From: Pontiella desulfatans
GTDB taxonomy: Bacteria; Verrucomicrobiota; Kiritimatiellia; Kiritimatiellales; Pontiellaceae
Reading direction: 5' to 3'
Length of the DNA: 64,000 nucleotides
Assembly: GCF_900890425.1 (NCBI RefSeq)
Contig: NZ_CAAHFG010000004.1
Location: 490,798-554,797, forward strand
Of this stretch, positions 19,301 through 27,799 are shown piece by piece (the stretch's first letter is position 1; every line of letters begins with the position of its first letter). Both the position numbers and the translations under genes were made by a program. The notes beneath the pieces were generated by a model that saw only the letters and a program-made list of their open reading frames with translations, made no database searches and was not told where the DNA came from.

Positions 19301-20781
19301 GCTCCAGTCGATCCGTTCGCCTGAATATCCCCTTCGAGTTCGAGCGTCTCGGCCACGATCTTTATCGCCCCGCCGCCCGAAGCCCCGTCGGCGGGATAGC
19401 CTGCACCGCCGGCTGATCCAAGGTCCAGTGGTTGTGTAACAGAGCCATAGGCGATTCCTCCGGCGTAGGGGCTTTGCGGGTTACCGCCATTACCGCCCAG
19501 TGCGCCGCCACCGCCACCGCCGGGCGTGTCGCTGCGGGTTCCTGTACCGCCGCCGGGGCCGTTACCGGTGGTTGATGTGCCGGTGTAGCCCTGGCCGTTC
19601 GCCGAGATTAAACCGCCGACTTCGACCCGCAGGGTGCTGCCGGTAATGGTCACGCCCGTACCCTGCCACGCATTGTCCACCTGCGCATCAGTATTAACAG
19701 AGCGGCAAAGGATCGAAGCCGTGTCATCGATCAGAATGTCGCCCGGAACGAGCATGCTGTCGGCGCCAAGCAGTTCGACATTGGCCGCATTATCAATACT
19801 GAGGTCACCAAATCCGGTGGTCTGAACCCACGTTGATATTCCGCCTTCCAGCCCGCCGTTTTCGATCAGGAGCAGCCCGGTATCGGCTGCTGAAGACTTG
19901 TAGAAAACCGTACCTGCGCCACCGCTGCCCTCGGTCCGGATTCCACACGCCCCTCCGTGTGCAGTCATTGTTCCGTTAAAGGTGGAACTCTGGCAGATCA
20001 CGGCAATGCGTCCGCCGCCGCCGCCGCCGCTGTCCTCTTCGCCCACTTCATGTCCCGCACCGCCATTGGCCGAGACTTGGCCGGAGCCGGCCAACTGGTT
20101 TGCGCTCAGCCAGATGCCGCCGCCCGCGCCGCCGCCCGCCGCGCCGTAGCTATGGCTGAGACCACTCAAACCATCAGCCAGAATCTGACCATTGAGCTGC
20201 AGGGTACCGCCGACATCGATCCGCACGTAGCCACCGCCCGGGCCGCCAATGCCGGCATATCCTGCGCCGCCGGCAGAGCCGTGCTGTACCGGTTCGGTTG
20301 CGTTGCCATAGGCTTGCCCGCCCGCAAAGATACTCTGCGGTGCGCCGCCGTTACCGCCAAAGGCGCCGCCACCGCCACCGCCGTTGCCGTCACCCCGGGT
20401 TCCGGTTCCGCCTCCCGGACCGTTGCCTGTGGACGAAGTGCCCACGTAACCCCGGCCGCTGGCGTCCACACGGCTCGAGGCATCCACCGTCATGTTGCCG
20501 CTGATCGTCAGGTCCAGTCGGAGGGTGGAATTACTTCCTGTCCCATAGGGGGAATGGGTCAGTACCGCGCTGTTATTGAGCGTCAAGCTGGCAAAAGCGT
20601 GCGAGCCGTCGACCGTCAGCGTGCAACCCGACACCACGATATCGGCATTATCATTTACTGCGTTGCCCAACCCTATATAGGTGTCGGTTGTGATAGTAAT
20701 AGTCGCCGCGTGAGCAGTAAAGTTTAGCCCGAAAAACAGAGTTAAGGACCATGTGATATTCAGAAGTAGTTTAATTTTCAT
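16393..20781 (-). CDS. giant secreted glycine-rich repeat protein with shared C-terminal module
   Basis: This 1462-residue protein starts with a long signal peptide (MKIKLLLNITWSLTLFFGLNFTAHA) preceded by GGGGAAG. Four long repeats of about 270-300 residues each contain the glycine-rich stretch GPGGGTGTR followed by GGGGGGAYGG, a YGS..PLDLGSAGGAGY segment and SGGGAGGSVW..GGGGGGRIAI. These Gly-rich blocks resemble those of beta-helical or adhesin-like surface proteins. The C-terminal quarter carries the cluster modules (GSPVPSVG..CIGWTGTGSVP, WLFMGWSGDASGTN, DDADGDGLTNIEE, DTDGDGFDDKQE) and the YPSNAVLDVALGEML..YFRVKSSK tail. It is the first gene of the leftward series and is divergent from def. 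An extracellular matrix or cell-surface role is inferred. Confidence 0.85.
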   Translation of the reverse strand: MKIKLLLNITWSLTLFFGLNFTAHAATITITTDTYIGLGNAVNDNADIVVSGCTLTVDGSHAFASLTLNNSAVLTHSPYGTGSNSTLRLDLTISGNMTVDASSRVDASGRGYVGTSSTGNGPGGGTGTRGDGNGGGGGGAFGGNGGAPQSIFAGGQAYGNATEPVQHGSAGGAGYAGIGGPGGGYVRIDVGGTLQLNGQILADGLSGLSHSYGAAGGGAGGGIWLSANQLAGSGQVSANGGAGHEVGEEDSGGGGGGRIAVICQSSTFNGTMTAHGGACGIRTEGSGGAGTVFYKSSAADTGLLLIENGGLEGGISTWVQTTGFGDLSIDNAANVELLGADSMLVPGDILIDDTASILCRSVNTDAQVDNAWQGTGVTITGSTLRVEVGGLISANGQGYTGTSTTGNGPGGGTGTRSDTPGGGGGGALGGNGGNPQSPYAGGIAYGSVTQPLDLGSAGGAGYPADGASGGGAIKIVAETLELEGDIQANGSTGAAHSYGASGGGAGGSVWLELDTFSGSGLLSVNGGDAYIVGEEDGGGGGGGRIAIHYASNTFAGQLQAYGGLCGNGVTEGQAGGAGTIYLESDAQTAGNLIVDNLATNGAATPWPYGLALDETTVGSGGILEVSGTNSWAGSSLNITDGGTMHMRDAATLVLDSFIMASNALVYCHGMNTSALVDGEWAGRGVTLEAQSADIGSGAVITADGLGYTGTSTNGFGPGGATGTRQDWPGGGGGGAYGGHGGNPESPLEGGIGYGSVAQPLDLGSAGGAGYAGDGVSGGGAFRLVVSGVCSLDGLITARGLNGPSHSFGGGGGGAGGSVWIATGSITGSGSVDVRGGNGAVVSEQDGGGGGGGRIAVEADANTFSGSLLAQGGGGFERGGAGTIYIRTAPQTVGDVFVDNGDQTGARTVLSNDESYDHVQVLNAGILEQMPGVSNSVATMTVKSNATVAVQGGAVLYADALTIEDDGVVLCESADNSATVNSNWVGYGAGLQVGTLTIDVGGVLTATGLGYTSTDAKGNGPGGGSGTRSDNNGGGGGGGYGGAGYPGQGQPGGGTYGSETAPVDLGSAGGAGYAGRGGGGGGAIRIIATDEVVVEGLLSANGVDGLVHSWGASGGGAGGSIWITTPTLSGSLGSIQAVGGAGWVVGEEDSGGGGGGRIAIYYQSNQFSGILTADGGSNGGQVGTVHLEEVVISVNLTVQSALGSPVPSVGSRPYTGGSVVPCSVADVISGNMQYECIGWTGTGSVPVSGNSNSVEVVITQNSSITWLWQTNVWLDVNVTGNGSVSHSDGWYAEGSVQNLVATPGEGWLFMGWSGDASGTNNAVLTMDAPRVVMAVFSDDADGDGLTNIEEANVGSNPWLVDTDGDGFDDKQEVDHNWNPTVSDQWAVDHIAANGSTFGLYPSNAVLDVALGEMLMDVAGTEATLSLQLETSQDLNTWSNAGPAQIWSWPVDGEKKYFRVKSSK

Positions 20782-20954
20782 TGGACTTCCCCATGTGGTT
20801 TGTGTTTATCACTCACCAAGTGCGCCTACCCCTAAGCGACTCGCATTCAGACACGTTTTAAACTAAAAGGGATACAGCCAACAAGGGTTTTTAATCTCTC
20901 TTTGACCTATTCGATGTTGACATCCAAAGTGATCTCCACGAAAACCTTGCGGCT

Positions 20955-21506
20955 ATGAGTTTACCCATTTGCACCTACGGAAACCCGGTTCTGCGGCAGA
21001 AAGCCGTGGAAGTGATGAATGTCGATGCCGAGATCCACGAGCTGGTCAAAGACATGTTCGAAACCATGTATGCCGAAAAGGGCGTCGGCCTGGCCGCCGA
21101 GCAGGTCGGCCGCACCGAGCGCATCTTCATTGTCGATATCCCGGCCGATAGCGATGTTGGCGACGACGGGCGGCGCGAAAACCCGGCGGTGGAAATGCCG
21201 CTGGTCTTCATCAACCCGAAAATCACGGGCCACACCGAAGAGATCCAGGTGGGGCCGGAAGGTTGCCTGAGCTTTCCGGACATCTTCGCCAATGTGGAGC
21301 GCTGGTACGAGGTGGACGCCGAATACATCGACCGCGACGGCCTTCCGCGGACCATCCACGCCAAGGGGCTGCTCGCCCGCGCCATCCAGCACGAGCTCGA
21401 CCACCTCGATGGCGTCCTGCTGGTCGACCGCATGTCGCACGTCAAGAAGGTTGCCATCGGCGGCAAGCTCAAGCGCCTCGTCAAAGAAACCAAGAAGGCG
21501 CTTTGA
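20955..21506 (+). CDS. def: peptide deformylase
   Basis: This 183-residue metalloenzyme removes the formyl group from nascent proteins. All three family motifs are present: GVGLAAEQVG (42-51), EGCLSFP with the metal-binding Cys, and QHELDHLDG with the two His ligands and catalytic Glu. Family members usually have GLAAxQ, as here. The start MSLPICTYG aligns with the usual N-terminus; no strong ribosome-binding site is seen just upstream. It is divergent from the Gly-rich gene and is followed by a gene for N-acetylglutamate synthase after an 84-bp gap filled by a repeat. Confidence 0.95.
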   Translation: MSLPICTYGNPVLRQKAVEVMNVDAEIHELVKDMFETMYAEKGVGLAAEQVGRTERIFIVDIPADSDVGDDGRRENPAVEMPLVFINPKITGHTEEIQVGPEGCLSFPDIFANVERWYEVDAEYIDRDGLPRTIHAKGLLARAIQHELDHLDGVLLVDRMSHVKKVAIGGKLKRLVKETKKAL

Positions 21507-21510
21507 TTCA

Positions 21511-21582
21511 AACCACTAATCGACACTAATCCGCACTAATGAATCTGTTCTGGCGAATTAGTGAAGATTCGTGCTAATTAGG
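21511..21582. repeat. 'ccactaat' imperfect inverted repeat
   Basis: The left part CCACTAATCGACACTAATCC and the right part (complement of TAATTAGCACGAATCTTCAC) form a long imperfect hairpin filling the def-NAGS gap. It belongs to the class of short interspersed palindromes seen elsewhere in the window but has its own sequence. Confidence 0.65.
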
Positions 21583-21590
21583 GGCTTCCT

Positions 21591-22688
21591 ATGAATGCGC
21601 TGAATAAAACCATACGGCTGTTTCTCGACAGCATTGGGCGCCGGGACGAGTATGAGTTCTACCTCAACAAGTTCCAGTCCGACAAGGCGGCCTGCTTTGC
21701 CCTGTTGTGCCCGGATCTCGGCAGCATCGAGGCCGGGGCCGAGGTGCTGGCGTTCGATCTGCACTTCCTGCTGCGGCTGGAACTGGTTCCCGCCATCCTC
21801 CTTTGCGGCGAAAAGGCGCTCGAAATGAAAGAGGCCTTGTCGTCCGAACCCATCTTCGCCTTCCAGCCGCTTGAGCAGGGTTCGGTGCCGTTGTTCATCC
21901 AGCAGTCGCGCATGGCGGAAAAGGTTCCGGTGCTGGTCGGCGAGCGCCATGGCCTTGAAGAATCGTTGCTGACGCTTCTGCCCGAAACCGCAACGCGCGT
22001 TCACTTTGTCCGGGCGGCGGGCGGGTTGAAAAACCCGGCCGGCGAGCTGCTGCCCTACATCTACACCCATCGGAAAAACGCGCCGGAGATCGAGGAGCTG
22101 GAGTTCGACTATCCGGCACTGGGGCGCAAGCTGCTCGAGCAGCGCCCGGGCGTCCATCTTTCCGTCACCTCGCCGATCAACCTGCTGCAGGAAATCTTTA
22201 CGGTGAAGGGGGCCGGCACGCTCTTCCGGAAGGGAAGCGAGCTGCGGCACTTCGTGGCCATGGAAGGGGTGGAGCGCGCCCGTTTGCTCGTACTGCTTGA
22301 GGCGAGTTTCCGCAAAAACCTTTCCAGCACGGGGTTTCTGGAAAACGTTTCCCATGCCTATATTGAAAAGGACTACCGCGGGGCGGTGCTGCTCGAGGAG
22401 CATCCGGCCGGGTTGTACCTTTCCAAGTTCGCGGTCGGTCGCGAGGCGCGCGGCGAGGGGCTGGCGCTGGAGCTCTGGCGCGAGGTGTGCGAAAACCACG
22501 GGGCCCTCTTCTGGCGTTCCAACGTGGCGAACCCGTTCAACTCCTGGTACGACAAACAGGCCGACGGCTACCACACCTGCGGCAAGTGGCAAATCTTCTG
22601 GCGCGGCATCCCGGCCAGCTCGATTTCCGATTGCATTGCCTACTGCTGTGCGCGGGATGAAGATTTCCAATCGACCCCGCCATCATGA
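21591..22688 (+). CDS. N-acetylglutamate synthase, amino-acid-kinase-like plus NAT (DUF619) domains
   Basis: This 365-residue protein probably makes N-acetylglutamate from glutamate and acetyl-CoA, the first step of arginine synthesis. Residues 1-205 resemble a degenerate amino acid kinase fold (it includes GSIEAGAEVLAFDL and VPVLVGERH). Residues about 225-355 match the DUF619/NAT acetyltransferase domain, with YLSKFAVGREARGEGL (the acetyl-CoA pyrophosphate loop), LFWRSNVANPFNSWY and GKWQIFWRG. This arrangement is that of the Xanthomonas/vertebrate-type NAGS, not of E. coli ArgA with its ordinary GNAT domain. No other arg genes are nearby. A weak AGGGGC precedes the ATG. The next hairpins at 22750-22895 probably end the transcript. 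Confidence 0.82.
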   Translation: MNALNKTIRLFLDSIGRRDEYEFYLNKFQSDKAACFALLCPDLGSIEAGAEVLAFDLHFLLRLELVPAILLCGEKALEMKEALSSEPIFAFQPLEQGSVPLFIQQSRMAEKVPVLVGERHGLEESLLTLLPETATRVHFVRAAGGLKNPAGELLPYIYTHRKNAPEIEELEFDYPALGRKLLEQRPGVHLSVTSPINLLQEIFTVKGAGTLFRKGSELRHFVAMEGVERARLLVLLEASFRKNLSSTGFLENVSHAYIEKDYRGAVLLEEHPAGLYLSKFAVGREARGEGLALELWREVCENHGALFWRSNVANPFNSWYDKQADGYHTCGKWQIFWRGIPASSISDCIAYCCARDEDFQSTPPS

Positions 22689-22780
22689 ACCCATTCAACG
22701 ATCCCCCCGAAAAGCTCCGGGTGGAATAATCCTTCGCCCCGAGCCTCTTGCAAAACCCTTCGAGTTTGCGAGGCGGTTTT

Positions 22781-22895
22781 TTGTTAAAAGTTATTGGTTG
22801 TTGGGCTAACCCGCTGGTTGCGTATGACTTGTCCTGATAACCAATAACCAGTACCTGATAACTGGAACGGCAAAACCAGAGGTTTTGCAAGTTCC
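22781..22895. repeat. 'ataaccaataacc' repeat and adjacent hairpin
   Basis: GTTATTGGTTGTTGGGCTAA and GATAACCAATAACC are the arms of an imperfect inverted repeat like that at 32983-33042. From 22864 a hairpin (GGAACGGCAAAACC with GGTTTTGCAAGTTCC) follows. The stretch before it, about 22740-22785, also has an AAAACC..GGTTTTTT stem that may end the NAGS transcript. Confidence 0.55.
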
Positions 22896-22972
22896 TTGCC
22901 CCGACTAGAATTAGTTGCTGGCAATTCTGCCGGAGTGCGTTACGCTACCGGTGAATTCGATGGAGGCAGGTG

Positions 22973-23191
22973 ATGACGATTGCCGAACTGATTAGCCAGC
23001 AAGTAAAGAAGCTTTCCGATGCGGGGCAGCTTGAGGTCTTGGACTATGTCGAATTCATAGAGCAAAAATATCAAGCCAGATCCTTCGTTGCGGAAAACAA
23101 CGACTGGAGCGAAATGTCGGTTGGTGCGGCGATGCACGGAATGGAGGATGAGCCTTCCCTCTACTCTTTGGACGACATTATCGAGGCATGA
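22973..23191 (+). CDS. DUF2281-like antitoxin
   Basis: This 72-residue protein begins MTIAELISQQVKKLSDAGQL, with the helical LEVLDYVEFIEQKY segment typical of DUF2281-type antitoxins; the acidic C-terminus is the usual toxin-binding part. GGAGG sits 6 bases before the ATG at 22973; a GTG three bases earlier is a poorer choice. The downstream gene, 3 bp away, is a broken PemK/MazF-type toxin, so this looks like an orphan antitoxin still intact after its partner decayed. Confidence 0.7.
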   Translation: MTIAELISQQVKKLSDAGQLEVLDYVEFIEQKYQARSFVAENNDWSEMSVGAAMHGMEDEPSLYSLDDIIEA

Positions 23192-23194
23192 ATC

Positions 23195-23435
23195 ATGATT
23201 AAACCTGGTCAAGTTGTTCTTTTCCGGTTTCCCCATGCCGATGCTCCTTTTCTTCGTTTTGGTCGATGTAGAATAAGGTTCATTCTGGCATGGGGTTCTT
23301 CTTGCTCCAATTTCGGACAGTTTGATTTACAGTCTACCGAGTCAAGATGTGGTACTGGGTGCCATCGGCAATGTTTCCGAGGATCGGTTGGGCAGGGTGA
23401 AGGCCACGATGGCTTCATGGATCCAAGGCCGTTAA
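23195..23435 (+). pseudogene. degraded MazF/PemK-type toxin
   Basis: The frame opens MIKPGQVVLFRFPHAD, the usual MazF/PemK start (beta strands at the N-terminus). It then loses resemblance at about 23245. A different frame near 23325-23435 encodes LIYSLPSQDVVLGAIGNVSE followed by a helical end and a stop, which looks like the C-terminal half of such toxins. The middle, which should hold the KxRPxxVL and catalytic segments, is deleted and shifted, so no active toxin is made. Confidence 0.65.
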
Positions 23436-23520
23436 GTTTGTTTTTCCCTGCTCATTGACACCCCGCCGCCCAATCACTAGGTTTGCTGTATTTCCGAATT
23501 AACAAAAGGATGATCGTGTT

Positions 23521-26079
23521 ATGAGCCAATTCTTCGAAGAGTATTACGCACATGTGGAAGAACGCGCCAAGGAGGGCATTCCGCCGCTTGCCCTGAGCCA
23601 GGAACAGACGGTCGAAGTGATTGAGTTGCTGAAAGCGCCGCCGGCCGGCAAAGAGGACGAGCTGATCGAGCTGATCACCAACCGGGTGAACCCGGGGGTT
23701 GACCCGGCCGCGCAGTTGAAGGCCGAGTTTTTGTTCAAGGTGGCCCATGGCGAGGAATCCAGTTCGCTGCTTTCGCCCGACCGCGCCGTTGAGTTGCTCG
23801 GAACCATGGTGGGCGGATACAACCTCGACGGGCTGATCCGTCTGGTCGATGAGCAGGGCGAACTGGCGGCCACCGCCGCCACCGCCCTGAAAAACATGGT
23901 GCTCTCCGTCAACCGTTTCGAGGATATCCAGGCGCTGGCCGACGGCGGCAATGGCGTGGCCAAGGAAATCATTACCTCGTGGGCGAACGGCGAATGGTTC
24001 ACCTCGCTCCCGGCCATCGACGAAAAAATTGAAACCGTGGTCTACAAGGTCGACGGCGAAATCAACACCGACGATTTTTCCCCGGCCTCTTTCGCCTACA
24101 CCCGTGCGGATATCCCGCTGCACTCCACCTGCATGGGCGGATCGCTCTTCCCCAACGGTCCGCAGGAAATCGCCGACCTGAAGGAAAAGACCGGCCTGCC
24201 GGTTACTTTCGTGGGCGATGTGGTCGGAACCGGTTCATCCCGCAAATCGGCGATCAACTCCCTGCTCTGGCATATTGGCAACGACATCCCGTGCATTCCC
24301 AACAAGCGCCGCGGCGGGGTGGTGATCGGCAGCACGATTGCCCCGATCTTCTTCAATACCGCCGAGGACTCCGGCTCCCTGCCGATCCAGACCGATGTCG
24401 CAAAACTCACCACCGGAACCGTCATCAACGTTTATCCGGCCAAAGGGCTGATCACCGATGCGGACGGCAACGAGCTCACCAGCTACGCCGTAAAGCCCGA
24501 CACGATTCTCGACGAATACCGCGCCGGCGGCCGTGTGCCGCTGATTATCGGCAAACAGCTCACCGAGCGCGCGCGCAACGTGCTGGGCATGAGCTCCATC
24601 GATGAATCCGGCATCTTCGTGGTGCCGAACAACCCGCAGCCGAAGGAAGGGCAGGGCTATACGCTGGCCCAGAAAATGGTGGGGAAAGCCTGTGGCGTCG
24701 CAGGCATTCTGCCGGGCACCTCCTGCCTGCCGAAAATGACCACCGTCGGTTCCCAGGATACCACCGGCCCAATGACCGCCGGGGAAATTACCGAACTCGC
24801 CTGCCTGAAGTTCAATGCCGACCTCGTAATGCAGTCGTTCTGCCACACGGCGGCCTATCCGAAGCCGTCCGACGTGATCACCCACGCCACGCTTCCGGAC
24901 TACATCATGGACCGCAAGGGCGTGTCGCTCCGCCCGGGCGACGGCGTGATCCACTCGTGGCTCAACCGCCTGCTGGTGCCCGACACCGTCGGCACCGGCG
25001 GCGACTCGCACACCCGCTTCCCGATGGGCATCTCGTTCCCGGCCGGTTCCGGTCTGGTGGCCTTTGCCGCCGCACTCGGCGTGATGCCGCTCGATATGCC
25101 CGAGTCGGTCCTCGTTCGCTTCAAGGGCGAGCTGCAGCCGGGCGTCACCCTGCGCGACATCGTCAACGCCATTCCCTACCAGGCCATCCAGGAAGGCCTG
25201 CTGACGGTGGAGAAAAAGAACAAGAAAAACATCTTCGCCGGCCGCATCCTAGAGATGGAAGGCCTGCCGGATCTCAAGGTCGAGCAGGCCTTCGAGCTGA
25301 CCGATGCCGCCGCCGAGCGTTCCGCCGCCGCGGCCTCCATCAAGCTGGGCCGCGAATCGACGGTTGAATACCTTCAGTCGAACGTCACCCTCATGCAAGA
25401 GATGATCAAGGGGGGCTACGGCGATGCCGAGACCCTCGCCAAGCGCATCGAGGACGTGAAGGAGTGGATCGAAAACGGCGAGCTGATGGAAGCCGATGCC
25501 AACGCGGAATATGCCGCCGTCATCGAGATCGACCTCAACGAAGTCAAGGAGCCGATCCTCTGCTGCCCGAACGACCCGGACGATGTGAAGGTGCTCTCCG
25601 ACGTCCAGGGCGCCAAGATCGACGACGTGTTCATCGGCAGCTGCATGACCAACATCGGCCACTTCCGCGCAGCCGGTGAAGTGCTCGACGGCGAAGGCTT
25701 TGCCAACGTCAACCTGTGGGTCTGCCCGCCGACCAAGATGGATGAAGCCCAGCTGACCCGCGAGGGCTACTACTCGAAATTCAGCGCCGCCGGTGCACGG
25801 ATTGAGATTCCGGGATGCTCGCTCTGCATGGGCAACCAGGCGCGGGTTCGCGACAACGCGGTTGTGTTTTCAACCTCCACCCGCAACTTCAACAACCGCA
25901 TGGGAACCGGAGCCCAGGTCTATCTGGGTTCCGCCGAGCTCGCCGCCGCGGTTGCGCTGCTGGGCAAGCTGCCGACCCCGGCGGAATACATGCAAATCGT
26001 CGGCCCGAAACTCGAAGGCCGAACCGAGAATGTCTACAAATACCTCAACTTCCACCAAATGACCGAGTTTTCGGTATGA
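23521..26079 (+). CDS. acnB: aconitate hydratase B (bifunctional with 2-methylisocitrate dehydratase)
   Basis: This 852-residue enzyme interconverts citrate and isocitrate in the TCA cycle. The AcnB order is seen: an N-terminal helical HEAT-like domain (1-160), then the swivel domain ([33 protein letters not shown]), then the large catalytic domains. Cluster-binding cysteines are in [11 protein letters not shown]-adjacent [12 protein letters not shown] and in [28 protein letters not shown] carries substrate-binding residues. Length is close to the E. coli protein (865). It starts with ATG after GGATGATCG and is followed by a strong terminator at 26108-26136. No other TCA genes are adjacent. 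Confidence 0.95.
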   Translation: MSQFFEEYYAHVEERAKEGIPPLALSQEQTVEVIELLKAPPAGKEDELIELITNRVNPGVDPAAQLKAEFLFKVAHGEESSSLLSPDRAVELLGTMVGGYNLDGLIRLVDEQGELAATAATALKNMVLSVNRFEDIQALADGGNGVAKEIITSWANGEWFTSLPAIDEKIETVVYKVDGEINTDDFSPASFAYTRADIPLHSTCMGGSLFPNGPQEIADLKEKTGLPVTFVGDVVGTGSSRKSAINSLLWHIGNDIPCIPNKRRGGVVIGSTIAPIFFNTAEDSGSLPIQTDVAKLTTGTVINVYPAKGLITDADGNELTSYAVKPDTILDEYRAGGRVPLIIGKQLTERARNVLGMSSIDESGIFVVPNNPQPKEGQGYTLAQKMVGKACGVAGILPGTSCLPKMTTVGSQDTTGPMTAGEITELACLKFNADLVMQSFCHTAAYPKPSDVITHATLPDYIMDRKGVSLRPGDGVIHSWLNRLLVPDTVGTGGDSHTRFPMGISFPAGSGLVAFAAALGVMPLDMPESVLVRFKGELQPGVTLRDIVNAIPYQAIQEGLLTVEKKNKKNIFAGRILEMEGLPDLKVEQAFELTDAAAERSAAAASIKLGRESTVEYLQSNVTLMQEMIKGGYGDAETLAKRIEDVKEWIENGELMEADANAEYAAVIEIDLNEVKEPILCCPNDPDDVKVLSDVQGAKIDDVFIGSCMTNIGHFRAAGEVLDGEGFANVNLWVCPPTKMDEAQLTREGYYSKFSAAGARIEIPGCSLCMGNQARVRDNAVVFSTSTRNFNNRMGTGAQVYLGSAELAAAVALLGKLPTPAEYMQIVGPKLEGRTENVYKYLNFHQMTEFSV

Positions 26080-26084
26080 ACGCA

Positions 26085-26110
26085 TGACGATTGATTCGTG
26101 AAACGTGAAA
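26085..26110. repeat. 'gattcgtgaaacgtgaa' repeat fragment
   Basis: GATTGATTCGTGAAACGTGA recurs, with changes, at 60578-60600 as GTGATTCGTGAAACGTGAG. It is one arm of a dispersed palindromic family. Confidence 0.5.
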
Positions 26111-26136
26111 GGCGGCCTCTCCGGGCCGCCTTTTTC
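26108..26136 (+). terminator. Rho-independent terminator of acnB
   Basis: The stem AAAGGCGGCC with GGCCGCCTTT around a CTCCG-type loop, followed by TTTTTCC, lies 29 bases after the acnB stop. Confidence 0.85.
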
Positions 26137-26282
26137 CTTGGCTAGGCCGGTTCCGATGAAAGCGCCGTCCTGAGGGTCGGCTCCCCGGGTGGTAAGGCTT
26201 TCCATTTGAAATCATAATTGCATATGGTTTTACTAAACGAAAATAGACTTGCGTTTGGTACTTTATGTGCGACACTGCTTTC

Positions 26283-27431
26283 ATGATTAAGCGGTTGATC
26301 TGGATGGAACGCATTGAAGAGGCGTGGCGGGAGCGCAGCATAATCTGGTTGAGCGGTGTTCGCCGGGTCGGAAAAACCTGTTTGTGCAAATCTCTTGATA
26401 GCGTTGAATACTTTGATTGCGAGTTGCCCCGCATCCGGCGCTTGCTGGATGATCCCGAAGCGTTTCTTGAGCAATTTTCAAAATCAAGGGTGGTACTGGA
26501 TGAAATCCATCGTCTTCCTGATCCGTCGGAACTCCTTAAAATCGCGGCAGATCATTATCCGGATATTCGGATTGTTGCCACTGGCTCTTCGACATTAGGC
26601 GCTTCTGCGAAATTCAAAGATACCTTGGCCGGGCGGAAGCGCGACATCTGGCTATCCCCGATTATTCAGCAGGAACTCGAGGAATTCAGTGATAAAGGAA
26701 TGGATCATCGGTTCCTGCGTGGCGGACTGCCTCCGTTCTTCCTCGCCGGGGAATATCCCGAACGGGACTACCAGGAATGGTTGGACGCATTCTGGGCAAA
26801 GGATATCCAGGAACTCTACCGGTTGGAGCGGCGCGATTCGTTCATGAAGTTTTTCGAGCTGCTGATGCAGCAAAGCGGCAGTGTTTTCGAGGCCAGCTTC
26901 ATGGCCTCGCCCTGCGGGGTGAGCCGGACAACCTTGCAGAACTATCTTCGCGTGCTTGAAGACACCTATGCGATGACGGTGATCAAGCCCTACTTTTCGA
27001 ACAAGACGAAAGAGATTGTCTCTGCCCCGAAGGTGTATGGCTTTGACACGGGTTTTGTGGCCTTCAACCGGGGATGGCTGGATATCCGCCCGGAAGACCG
27101 GGGAATCCTCTGGGAGCATGTGGTCTTGAATGAATTGCTTGCCTTCGGTTTCAAGCAGCAGATTCGATACTGGCGAACAAAACAGGGACGGGAAATTGAC
27201 TTTGTTATTGTCCGGCGAGGTAAACCACCGGTGGCCATTGAAGTGAAATGGAATTCCACGGGCAAAGGTGATCATAAGCACCTCGTTTCGTTTGCCCGAA
27301 GCTACCCCGATGCGGAATTGTTTGTTGTTGCCGGCAACATCGACCGATCATTTTCCCGGAAACACGGTGAACATACCGTTTATTACATGGGACTTGCCCA
27401 ACTGGTTGCCGAACTAAGCACTTCTTCGTGA
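26283..27431 (+). CDS. AAA ATPase with DUF4143 domain
   Basis: This protein of about 382 residues has an N-terminal AAA domain with Walker A GVRRVGKT and Walker B VVLDEIHRL, then a sensor GSSTLG. The C-terminal part matches DUF4143, with the PD-(D/E)xK-like core near YWRTKQGREIDFVI and VAIEVKW. Such proteins are common in bacteria and archaea, and their function is unproven; nuclease or regulatory roles have been proposed from the restriction-enzyme-like residues. The frame also opens at 26265 (MCDTAFMIKRL). The inner ATG at 26283 is preferred because it aligns better with family starts, but no good ribosome-binding site decides it. It sits alone between acnB and a repeat-rich gap and has its own terminator. 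Confidence 0.85.
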   Translation: MIKRLIWMERIEEAWRERSIIWLSGVRRVGKTCLCKSLDSVEYFDCELPRIRRLLDDPEAFLEQFSKSRVVLDEIHRLPDPSELLKIAADHYPDIRIVATGSSTLGASAKFKDTLAGRKRDIWLSPIIQQELEEFSDKGMDHRFLRGGLPPFFLAGEYPERDYQEWLDAFWAKDIQELYRLERRDSFMKFFELLMQQSGSVFEASFMASPCGVSRTTLQNYLRVLEDTYAMTVIKPYFSNKTKEIVSAPKVYGFDTGFVAFNRGWLDIRPEDRGILWEHVVLNELLAFGFKQQIRYWRTKQGREIDFVIVRRGKPPVAIEVKWNSTGKGDHKHLVSFARSYPDAELFVVAGNIDRSFSRKHGEHTVYYMGLAQLVAELSTSS

Positions 27432-27434
27432 CTT

Positions 27435-27463
27435 AAAAAGGCGGTCTCCGGGCCGCCTTTTTG
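27435..27463 (+). terminator. Rho-independent terminator
   Basis: The stem AAAAAGGCGGTC..GGCCGCCTTTTTG lies just after the DUF4143 gene. It is nearly the same as the acnB terminator. Confidence 0.8.
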
Positions 27464-27483
27464 CGTAGACGCGCGTCCAACTG

Positions 27484-27749
27484 CGTTACGCAGGATTCTC
27501 GATATGTATCGCAGGCAGCCTGCCTGCCCCGCCGCTCAGTTCTGTGGCATCGTCTACATTCTCACCTGCCTGACCGTGCAGGATTTCCACCTGCTTGTTC
27601 GGTTAAGGGTCTTCAACACCGAGCAAATGAACCAGGCCGTGTTCGCCTTCCGTCGCTATGAAGATGCATCGCTCCGTTACACCGGAATCGAAAGCCACAA
27701 AGGCTTAACTCATTACGGCTTGTACAACACCGTGGTGGGGATTGAGTAG
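27484..27749 (+). other. unrecognised short open frame, probable remnant
   Basis: A frame from 27504 to 27749 (81 codons) starts inside a GCAGGC-type palindromic repeat (MYRRQPACPA). The later part (RVFNTEQMNQAVFAFRRYED and on to YNTVVGIE) has normal-looking protein composition but no family I recognise. It is most likely the 3' remnant of a lost gene whose start was replaced by a repeat. I do not call it a functional gene. Confidence 0.3.
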
Positions 27750-27799
27750 CGGGATTGAGTTTGCTTCCATTGTAATGCGACATTGGGAACTTCAGAAAT

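Noticed and set aside
21558-22670. A 370-codon frame antisense to the N-acetylglutamate synthase gene
   Set aside because: The forward frame has the DUF619 motifs and the correct start; the reverse one has none.
27504-27749. An 81-residue gene between the DUF4143 gene and the repeat cluster
   Set aside because: Its first codons are repeat DNA and no ribosome-binding site or family supports it; it is listed only as a probable remnant.
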